NCBI GenBank assembly: GCA_004431415.1
Contig: QPMI01000610.1
Span: forward strand, 306,074 to 370,073
Source of the DNA: Cyanophora paradoxa
Lineage: Eukaryota > Glaucocystophyceae > Cyanophorales > Cyanophoraceae
Direction of reading: 5' to 3'
Length of the DNA: 64,000 nucleotides
Part shown: piece after piece, positions 35,670-45,032 of the stretch
Position numbering within the stretch: position 1 is the first letter of the stretch
Layout: the number at the start of each line of letters is the position of its first letter
Position numbers and translations under genes: made by a program
The notes under the pieces: generated by a model
What the model saw: only the letters and a program-made list of their open reading frames with translations
Told to the model about the DNA's origin: nothing
Database searches by the model: none

Positions 35670-36650
35670 CGCAGGGCTCACGTGCACAGCAGGCGGGCGC
35701 CAGGGTGGCTGAATTGCAGTACCCCTTTACTGGGAGGGGGTTGAGCCCGCATCAGGGTACTGGTAAGAACATCGCCATTTCGGTGCGCTTTCTGCTAAAG
35801 ATCATGCTACTAGTATGCCGTCGGACGTTTGCCCACCCACCTCAATAGATGTGGACAAAGTTAGACGAGCTGGTCACTCCATACAAGGGGTACTATGGTA
35901 TACCCCCTTTAGGGCAGTTAGGCGGGGATTAAGTTATAATTAGACGTCGACGAATGGGTTACCTCGTCTATCCGCGTCTATATTAATACCCGTTTAAAAT
36001 AACAGCCTTACAGTACTACGGTAGTACTAGACTACTAGTACTAGATATCAAAGAAAAAAGTACCACTTAGCGTAAAAAAGTACCACTCGGCGTACTTGAA
36101 CGGTACTTCAGGTCAGGGTTGTGAACCGACACGCCTCTCGGAGGCTCACATTGCCTAGCAGGAGCCTGCCAGGAGGCTGCCACAAGCCTGCCAGGATGAT
36201 GGCAGGCTCGTCACTGATGGCAGCCATTGCAATTGGCAGGATCCCGTTTCCGAATTCCGTCGACGTCACGGGGTCGAGTCGCCGTCGACTCGCCGTCGAG
36301 TCGCCGACGACTCGCCGTCGACGCCGACGTCATATGCATATGCATGATCTCAACTGTCAACTTGAGCAGCCCGCGGCCGCCGGCCGCGCCCTCCGGCTCC
36401 CGGGACCCGGGAGTCCGCGCGCGCGGCCGGTCCGGATCATTCGATTCGAATTACAATTGCAAGTTATTCGGATCCCGGACTCCCGGGATCCCGGAGTCCA
36501 GCAGCCCAAGCTTAAGCAGACTTCAACTAGTACTGCAGTGTAAACCGTCGGACTCTAGAACCGTACGCGTTGAACTGCAGTCTAGATCTGCAGCCTTCCC
36601 GCGGCCGGAGTCCGAGCTTCTGAAGTTAACGCGTACGGTCGTCCCCGAAG
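35670..36650. other. Palindrome-dense spacer upstream of Cys-rich B
   Basis: No supported gene, though undetected 5' exons of Cys-rich B may lie here. 36052-36095 holds a 19-base tandem pair (AAAAAAGTACCACTTAGCGTA and its CGG variant). 36240-36600 is almost continuous overlapping 6-base palindromes: GGATCC, GAATTC, GTCGAC, GACGTC, CATATG, ATGCAT, GCGGCC blocks, CCCGGG, TCCGGA, CAATTG, AAGCTT, ACTAGT, CTGCAG, TCTAGA and AGATCT. Confidence 0.6.
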
Positions 36651-38216
36651 ATGAACGGCTCGTCTGGGACTTGCTACTCAGGCTCTTACGCCAATGTGAG
36701 CTCAAGTACTGCGCTTGCTGCCCCCGTTAACGTTCCCAGGGGCGGGCGCGCCCGCGCCTCGTTCGGCCGACCGCGCGCGCGCTTCCAAATTGCCGAATTC
36801 TAGATCTAGATCTGTTTTTGGTGTGGGTGGCCTCGCGTGCGCTTACACGTGTTGCAGGGAACAGAGATCGCCTCTTACGTCAGCGAAGCGTGCGTTGCAG
36901 CTGCGCATGCACGTGCATATGCATGCTAGCATATCATAGTATACGTATACATGACACATGCATATGGATATCGGTCGACCGTCGGACGTCATGAATTCGA
37001 ATCGGATCGGTGATCATGAGCTGATCACAAAAATGTTTGCGTTCGTTCGCGCAGGGAGTGCTTCTCAGAGGACAAGAACATCAACCCGATCGGCGCCGGC
37101 TGTTCTTTCAGAGGTAACGATGGCAAAATTCAATTCAACGTGAATTGCGGCAAATGCTACGCAACCACCGATTGCACGGGCACCGAGATCAGCATCCCCG
37201 CTCCCTCGACCCTCTCGTGCGCCGCGCCCATGCATGCGCACATACATCGCGATCGCGATCTCAGAGTCTGAAGATCAGCGGCTTCAGGTTTAGCATATGC
37301 ATGTTTACATAAAGAGAACGAAGTGGATTTAATTTAGATGTGCCCGTCGACGTCATAAGATCGATCAATAATAAATATATATATCAATTATATAATTACA
37401 TTTACATCAAATTGATAACCTCAAGCCCGCGAACGTCCATACCGTTCGAATTCTTCGCCGAGAGTCGTTGTGACTTCAGATTGAATTTAAATTCAGTATA
37501 TATACACGTACTTATAACTGATCAAGGGCGACGCGTGGGGCGCAGCAAGTGCCAGGGTTCGGACGTCGGCGGGAAGAGTTTCAAGAGCGACTCTCAAGGC
37601 AGCACGTGCCAGGCGCTCAACACGGCCACCACCACCGGGGGTACCACCACCACTGCGACGTCGACGGGAAGCCCGCCGCCTCCGCCCCCCGGCTTCACCG
37701 GCAGCGTCCCGCCTCCCCCTCCCCCCAGCAGCACCGGGACGGTGTCTCCATGCCCCACCGGCCAGTACTGGAGCTCGTCGACGCTCTCGTGCGTGTCGAG
37801 GCTCCTCGACGAGCCCCACCAGGTGCAGGCCGAGGCCGACGAGGTGAGCCCCGGGCCCGCGCGTGGCCTCGTGCACCATCGCGAGTCTGGTTTAAATTTT
37901 CAGCTTGTGCACGGCCTTCTAGAGCCCGAGAAATTAGTATATACATATCTATAGCTTGCAATATATATGTATAGATTTATTATATATCTTTGCATCCTCT
38001 AAACTCAATTTTGCAATTGCGCATATGCATGCGCAGGGCGCGTTCGACGTGGAGCTCGACGCGCTCGAGGCCGACCTCCTCACCGACGCCTTCGCCGTGC
38101 GCCCGGCTGATCATATGCATGAGCTCGCTAATATATAATATACCCCCTCAAAGGATCTGATGCACACGCGCGCCGCGCAGGCCGAGGCCGAGTTCGCTGA
38201 TGCTGATCATGAGTAA
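36651..38216 (+). CDS. Cys-rich repeat protein B (paralogue of A), 5' end uncertain
   Basis: Same family as the gene at 28579. Recognisable exons code NGSSGTCYSGSYANVSSSTA, GTEIASYVSEACVA, ECFSEDKNINPIGAGCSF with KCYATTDCTGTEISIPA, then KCQGSDVGGKSFKSDSQGS with a Thr/Gly/Pro-rich linker (TATSTGSPPPPPPG and SVPPPPPPSSTG), and CPTGQYWSSSTLSCVSRLLD. The protein ends with GAFDVELDALEADLLTDAFA and AEAEFADADHE, TAA at 38214. It differs from A by an in-frame TGATCA insertion that adds Asp-His just before the last residue. No signal peptide seen. The chosen ATG at 36651 may be internal: equivalent modules upstream in A suggest missing 5' exons hidden in palindrome-rich DNA, or a truncated gene. Function unknown. 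Confidence 0.6.
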
Positions 38217-38320
38217 CCATGACACTTTGTGCAAATATATGATCGCCCGCTTGGCGCCATTCACAATTGCAAATGTATAGCATCTGAAATAAGAAACATT
38301 TTTCGTGCAACAGTAGCGCG
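38001..38320 (+). repeat. Segmental duplication, Cys-rich 3' module, copy 2
   Basis: Matches 31012-31312. Palindromic differences: GCGCATATGCATGCGC before the acceptor CAG (38019-38034), GATCATATGCAT in the last intron (38109-38120) and TGATCA in the last exon (38204-38209). Confidence 0.9.
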
Positions 38321-38422
38321 GGGGCCTCGCCACTCGCACGTGGAGGCACGAAATAAATTCAAGTAACCTGAAACCTAGAATCCGGGGGCCGAATTAAGCC
38401 GGTCGGGCGCGCTGGGCTGTAG

Positions 38423-39000
38423 CTAGCCGACGTCGAGGGCGGCGCGGGGGAAGAGGCGACGCAGGAGCTCCGAGGCGGCTCGCCGCAGCGCCTCGTCCGC
38501 CCCGCGCTCCCCACAATCCGTCTGCAATCGAGCGGAGTGCGCCGCCAGTGAAACGAGAGGCGAAAGGGGTGGGCCGGGGGAGGGGGCCGGCCCCTTGGCG
38601 CGCACCTCGACGGTGAGGTAGAGGCCGTCCCCGAGCCGCGACAGAGGCTCCATCGCCTGCGTGCGGGGCCGCCGGGCCCTGCCCGTGAGCTCCGAGGGGG
38701 GAGAGGAAGCAGCGCGGGCGGGTGCGCGCCTCGTAGGGGGCGAGGTCGCGGCGGGTGGCGACGACGTGGGAGAGCGCGGCGCGCCGCAGCTGGCCATGGG
38801 GCCCGCAGCGGGCCAGCGCGCGCGCGACCGGCTCCTCCAGGGCCGGACCGGGGCCCGTCGGGGCTATATATAGCTAGCGCTCATGATCAGCTCGCACGCC
38901 CGCGGCCGCCGCGGCCGGCGCCATGGCCAGGCAGCCCCGCGCCGCCTCCAGCTGCAGCGCCCGCGCCGCGGCCGGCGCCACCGCCTCCCCGTGGCAGGCC
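38423..39000 (-). pseudogene. Truncated copy of the F-box gene 3' end
   Basis: Matches the last two exons of the F-box gene at 33837, down to the same stop (ALDVG, TAG at 38423). It has no F-box, and homology fades after about 39000 where palindromic sequence takes over. Within the homologous part it carries palindromic insertions: CCATGG at 38794-38799 (adds Ala-Met in frame), CTGCAG at 38952-38957, the 12-mer GCGGCCGGCGCC at 38968-38979 and a longer GCGGCC/GGCGCC/CCATGG block at about 38901-38925. The TATATATAGCTAGCGCTCATGATCA segment (38865-38890) replaces sequence present in the parent. Probably non-functional. Confidence 0.8.
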
Positions 39001-39390
39001 ATGCATATGGCCATGGCCCAGTGGCCATGGCCAGAATGCGCGGGCATTTTCGCGGGAATTCGAATTCGCGCATGCATATGCATATATATGCGCATGCGCG
39101 CGGGCTATTTTGCGGAAATTCGTAGTAGATTTTGCTCGGGCTCTCATTTGTGCCAGTCTTCCACTTGAAATCAGGCATGCGCTTCAGCGAGAATGTCTCT
39201 CTCGAATTCGCGCGCTCGTCGACTTCTTCGAAGATCGCTGTCTGCATCCACAGCTGCATCTGGAGCACCGCTTCTACGATGTCGGGTAGCTGCTCCTTCA
39301 GTTTCGACGAGCGGATACCCCTGATCTCTTCGCCAACCTTTACGCGCACGAGACCATCGCTAACGCTCTCGTTCCCGCCCGCGTTCGACG
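38864..39390 (-). CDS. Possible hypothetical protein, low confidence
   Basis: An open minus frame reads MTSNAGGNESVSDGLVRVKV, GEEIRGIRSSKLKEQLPDIV, EAVLQMQLWMQTAIFEEVDE and then FSLKRMPDFKWKTGTNES before running into palindromic repeats. Amino-acid composition is protein-like and unlike neighbouring chance frames, but no family is recognised and the 3' part merges with the F-box pseudogene region. It may be a first exon or a gene remnant. Confidence 0.3.
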
Positions 39391-39769
39391 TCATCTCGCG
39401 CTGCGCGATGCTCCACGTGCGCGTGTACCCTCCCCCGCATATATGACAGCCTGGCGCACTGCTCGAATGAGGTGCGCAGCGACCGCCCAGCCTTTGCGTG
39501 CAGTGCTTGCGCATCTAGATGGTCAAATAAACGCGCTCAGAACGCGCCTCGTCTACGGCCATAGCCTGTTTCTGGACCTATATACATCTGGAACATACAG
39601 TCTGAAGAGTTTCCGGCCTGTAGGACCCCTGTTACACGCGCATGCATATATGCGCATCCGCGCGCATCATGATCATCTAGGCACGGATCCGGATCCGGAC
39701 CGCATGCGCATTCGCATGCGCATGTATACGTACGTATACATATACGTATATATATGTACCCCAGCAACG

Positions 39770-40858
39770 ATGCCGACGTGCGCTAGCAGCGACCTCGAGA
39801 TCGAAATCGTGGCGCTCTTGCGCTCCGTGCACCCAGACGGGAGCGATGCGGACGCCTGCATGCGACTCGCGGCGCGGTTTTCAGACGAGAGTGCGAATTC
39901 GCGCGCCCCCGCCCAGCCCATGGCCACGGGCAGATTCTGTACATGTGCAGGACATTACGAGGATGCCGAGCGGGTCCTCTTGAAGGCGGCAGCCGCCACC
40001 CCGGAGGAGCTTCAGGCGCGCATGCGCGCGGATGCATTCGGCTTCGAATTCTTTAGATTTTCGAATTCCGCGAAACCTTAGCTTCTCTCGGGATCGCCGT
40101 GTCGTAGGGCTGCATCGCGTACAACAGGGCCGCGATCTGCGCAAGACGCGCCGAGCTTGAGCTCGAGCTCGATCGCGAGGCCACCGGTGCGCATGCGCAG
40201 CGCATGCGCATGCGCATGCAAATAGTTTTGCCGCCCGGCGGCCCGGCAATTAGCGTGCCACGCCTTGAAGTTCAATTTTCGCGATATCGATTGCAATTGG
40301 AATCGATTCGAATATTAATTCTGGTTTTTGCGACATCGCGCAGGCGATCGCGACGTCGACGCGTACGGCGACGCGGGCGAGGCGCGGGCCGTCGGGGCGG
40401 CGCTGCTGATGGAAGCGCACCGGCGGGGCTTCCCCGTGCCGCCGGCGGCCTTCAAGGCGCTGCGGGCGGCGCCCCCGGCGGCGCCCCTCACGCCGGCGTC
40501 GCCGGCCGGCTCGGTGGCGAGCGGGGCGGGCGAGCACCACCACCACGACGAGGCCGAGTACGCGCAGGCGATTGCAGAGGAGGCCGCCGAGCGCGCCGCC
40601 GCCCTCGCCGGCGGGGCCCCCGTTCCGGCCGGGGCCCCCCGCGCGCCGGCGCCGGGGTCCGATCGCGAGTTCCTCTCGCCGACCGCCGGCGGCGGCCATG
40701 GCGCCCGCTACTTCCTCCGCAGCTCCTGCCCCGTCTGCCGCCGTCGCGCGCGCAGGGGGACTTCGAAGCTCCCCTCGAGCTTCGCCCCCGCCCCCGCCCC
40801 CGCGGCGGCCGGCGCCGGCGCCCCTGCAGCTGCAGCTGGCCTGGAATATTATAATTAA
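39770..40858 (+). CDS. Unknown helical protein with C-terminal CPVC motif
   Basis: The ATG at 39770 starts MPTCASSDLEIEIVALLRSV, then an exon GHYEDAERVLLKAAAATPEE, then GCIAYNRAAICARRAELELE, then DAYGDAGEARAVGAALLMEA with HRRGFPVPPAAFKALRAAPP. The first half looks like helical TPR/PPR-style pairs without a full consensus. The second half is Ala/Pro-rich with HHHHDEAEYAQAIAEEAAER and FLRSSCPVCRRRARR, whose CPVC could be half of a zinc site. TAA at 40856. Introns: about 39891-39948, a palindrome-containing one near 40025-40108, and about 40191-40345, which is filled with GCATGC, CAATTG, ATCGAT, TTCGAA and AATATT. No function inferred. Confidence 0.55.
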
Positions 40859-41685
40859 TCTCAGGCGCAATTGCAAGCCCTTCGAGCTCTGCAGTTAACG
40901 TTGTGCTTTAGGTTCTAATTTCATTTGTCCCTAATCATGAATTCGAAAGGAACCGAAGTCGAGGCGTGTATACATTGATTTAGCGTCTCTAAGCCACGGG
41001 CATTCAATTAATTATGTGTACGCAGGCCCCTGCATTTGGTCAACGTTCAACGGTTGACGTTTAGATTCGAATTCTAGATCTTTCATGGTCAAGTTTGAAG
41101 TTCGGCCCAGCTGCAGCTGTAGTGGACTCGAATACTAATCGATGATTTATACAAATAGATAGCCTTCTCATTGTCGCCCAGCGTTGACCACAGATGTACT
41201 GCTAGTTCGCGGTTCAAGGGTAGCGGCTAGCGAACATCACCTGTCACGAACATCTAGATCTGGAAATAAGTACCTCAAAAATGACTGAAACGCCACCGTG
41301 GCGATCGCTATGCAAGCAAAAAAATGGCGCGGCGTCGACACTGAGACAAGTATCGACAATATTCCTAATATCGAAAATAAAGAGAAAGGGCTGCTTTGGG
41401 CGGGTTTGCCCTGGAACAAAATTGGGAGAGCCGAAAGCTACGTGTGGGAGTCCACTGACGCGGCTCAACTCAATAAGAAGCACACAATATATAATTACTT
41501 CTGAAGCACATCTTACGTTTGCAATCTACTCTCTCAAAACATCTCAAAAAGCCAAACCAGAAACCTGTGTGTCTTGAATATCGAGGGTATCGAGTCCCGA
41601 CTGACGAGTCAAGATCACAACGCAGACGGTGCCTTCCTGCTGCCTGCCTGACTCCTTGAGCCCCGCCTTGGACGTTGCGGGGGCC
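40859..41685. other. Convergent spacer before the histidine kinase
   Basis: About 830 bp, less GC-rich than its surroundings, with scattered hexamer palindromes to about 41250 (TGATCA-like, GAATTC, TCTAGA, AGATCT). The frame at 41281-41577 shows no family motif. No gene called. Confidence 0.5.
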
Positions 41686-44600
41686 TCACTTGTCGGGGCG
41701 GCGCCAGGGGGTCCACCTCTCGAGGGCGGCGAGCAGGTCCTGCAGCTTGACCGGCTTCGTCAGCACCTGCGCGGGCGGCGCGGGGTGCACGATCATGAGC
41801 ACCGGCCGCGAGCGGCGGGGGCGAGGAGGCGGGGGCGGGGCCGGGTGCGGGGGTACCTGGTCCATGCCGGCGTCCTTGCACTGCTGGTCCTCCCCGAGGA
41901 TGGAGTTGGCGGTGAGGGCGACGATGGAGGAGCGCCCGCGCCCCGGCCGCCGCGCCTCGTCCTCCCGGATCCGCTGCGTGGCGCCCAGCCCGTCCAGCCG
42001 CGGCATTTGGCTGCGCGCCCCCGCTCAGCGTGGAGCCAGCGTGGGGGGGCGGGGCGGCCGGGCAGCGCGGGCCGCACATGTCCATGAGGATGAAGGGGTA
42101 GGGGGCGGCGCGCTGGGAGGCCTTCTCGACGGCCTCGAGGCCGTCGTTGGCGAGCTCGCTCGCCACCCCCGCCTTCTTCAGCAGCGAGGCCACCACCTGC
42201 GCACCCGCCCCGCGCGTCGGAGGAGGCTGAGAGGGCCGGGACGAGGGGGCGGGGAGCCGCGCCCTCCGCTCTAGCACGCGAGAAGGGGCGATAGATAGGA
42301 AGTGCAGGGCAGTCGAGGCTTGGCCCTTTAATGGACCCCCGGGGCTTGCTTGGCGCTTTGATGGGCACCTTTTGGTTCATGGGGACGTCGTCGACGATGA
42401 GGACGACGAATCCCTCCAGCGAGGCCGAGGAGGGCGCCGGGGCCGCCGCCGCAGGGGCCGCCGGGGCCCCGGCCGGCTCCGTCTCCCTCTCCTTCGGGGG
42501 CGCGGGGGCCGCCTCCTCGCCCTTCGGCGCGGCGGGGGCGGGGGGCGGGAGGGCCGGCCGCGCGGCCGGCGCGCCCGGCAGGGAGGCGGCGCTCTGCAGG
42601 GCGAGGACTCCGGGGAGGAGGGACGGCGCCCGGGAGGGCCGCCCGCTCCAGCTGCGGGGTCGGGCGGGGCCGGGCTGGGAGGCGCGGCGGGCCCCGCGGC
42701 GGCGCCCTCGACGGCGGCCTCGAGCAGCGTCGTGGGCCGCGGGAGCTGCGCCGCGGAGCGCGGGGCCGCCGGGCGGGCCGTCAAGGAGCGGACGGTGTCG
42801 GCCTCGTCGCCCTCGGCGGTCGACGTGAGGGGGCGGGCGGGAGGGCCAGCCCGCCCTCGAAGGCCGCGCTGTCCGACGCGCGCCGCGCCAGCGGCGGGCC
42901 CGCCGGCGCCGGCGCCGCCGACGGCGGCAGCGCCAGGGGCGCCAGGGACGGGGCGGAGGCCGGCGGGGCGGGCGACGGGGTGGCCGCCCCCCTGTGGACG
43001 CCGGCGGCGGCCGCCGCGCCGGTGCCGGCGCCGACGCCAGCAGCGGCGTGGGCGGGCGGGGGCCGGGGAGCTGAACTTGGAGTAGAAGGAGGCGCCCGAG
43101 GGATGCCCCGGATCGACGACGGGTTCTCCCCCGACATCCCCGCCATCCCCGGCGAGGGCGGCGCGGGGCCCCGAGGCGGCCGCCGCGGCAGCAGCGGCGG
43201 CGGCGGCGGCGGGGCCGGCGGCGAGGGCGGCGAGGGCGGCGGAGAGGCGGGCGAGGCGGACGGGCTTGAGGAGGACGGCGACGGCGGCGCCCAGGGCGTG
43301 GGGCACCTCGGCGCCCTTGCGGCTCTTGGCGACGAGGAGGACGCGCAGCTTCGCGAAGCGGCGGTCCGAGGCGAGGCGCCGCGCCAGCACGACCCCCTGG
43401 CCCGACTGCGGCAACACCGACGCGATCGCCCCGGCCCCCGGGGGCGGCAGCGGGGGCGGGGAGAAGAGGGAGGCGACGCCGGGCGGCGTGGGCGAGAGGT
43501 CCTCGTCAATGACGACGAGGGCGGGGAGCGAGGCGGGGAGGCACGCCTCGAGGCGCCCCCACGCCGAGACGCACTCGAGGACGACCTCCTTCTCGACGTC
43601 CGCCCACGCCGTGGGGAGCGAGAGGTCCGCCTTCAGCACCTCCGCGATCGCCGGGTTCGAGTGGCAGATCAGCAGCCGCACGCCGCCGCCGCCAACACCG
43701 CCGCTGCCGGGGCTGGCGGCCGAGGCGGGGGCCGGGAGCAGCATGGTGGACATGGACATGGGGGGCGTGTTCGCGCGGGAGCCCCGGCGGATCATCGAGG
43801 GCGAGCCGCCGCCGCCCCCCTTGGTCACTGGCGGCGCGAGTACCAGCACGCTGCGGCGCCCCGGCGCGCGCGTCGGCGGGGGCGGAGAGGAGGGGCGGGG
43901 GCGGGGCGGGCGGGGGCGGGGCGCACGCGGTCCAGATGAAGGTGCTCCCTTGCCCGGGGAGGCTCTCGACGGTGATGGTGCCCCCCATGAGGTTCACCAG
44001 CTGCTTGCAGATCGAGAGGCCCATGCCCGTGCCCCCGAAGCGCCGCCTGCCGCCGCGTGAGAGAGCGGAGGGGAGGCGGGGTCGGGGGCGGGAAGGGGCG
44101 GACTCGATGGAGGGGTTGGCCTGCGTGAAGTCGGTGAAGAGGCGCTGGAGGGCCTCCTCCTCGATCCCGATGCCCGAGTCGCGCACGGCGAAGCGGAAGG
44201 CGAGGGCGCCCGGCGGGGCGGCGGCGCCCCCGGGGCCCACCACGTCCAGCGAGGCCACCACCTGAGATGAGGGAAAGGGGGAGGTTTTAGGGTGGAGGGG
44301 GTAGCCGCGGAGAGCACGCATGTAGGCGAAAAGCGCGCCTCGCCGGCCTCGGTGAACTTGATCGCGTTGGAGAGGACGTTGTAGAGCACCTGCCGCTGCG
44401 CGCCCGGCCCGGGCTCGAACGCGCGCCCCGCGCTGGAGCGGAGGGGGCGGGGGTGGGGGCGGACCAGGCGGGTGGGGTCGCCGAGGACGCGCCCGACGCG
44501 GTCGACGGCCGGGGAGACGACGCTGGCGATCTCGATGCCCTTGCGGTAGGCCTGGCGGGGGCGGCGGGGCGCGTGAGGGGCCGGCGCCGGCGCACGCCGC

Positions 44601-45000
44601 CGCCGCGGGGAGGGAGGGGACCTGGGGGGCGAGGGAGTCGACGACGTCGTCGACGAGGTCGCGCAGGAGCAGCGGCGCCGCCTCCAGCACCACCTGCCGG
44701 GGCGAGGCGGAGGCGGGGGAGGCGTCGCTCAGCCAAGGGGCGGCGGCTCGCTCAGGCGTCGGGTCGGGCGGCGGGACGGGCGGACCTTGCCGGCCTCGAT
44801 CTTGGAGAGGTCGAGGAGCTGCGAGACGATCGCCAGCAGCTGATCCGAGCACGAGGCGATCGAGCGGAGCCAGTCCTTCTGCTCGCCGCACGCCCGGGGT
44901 CAGTCGGGTGCGGCTCGCCGGCGCGGAGGAGCGGCCTGCGGGGCCTGCGGACCTGCTCGCCGACGAGCTGGGAGTCCTCGAGGAGCTGGATGAAGCCCAG

Positions 45001-45032
<32 letters not shown>

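Noticed and set aside
36240-36600. Cloning polylinker or synthetic construct
   Set aside because: Many restriction-site words are present, but there is no vector backbone, the spacing is irregular, and similar words are scattered in native introns up to 5 kb away. Kept as a possibility to exclude.
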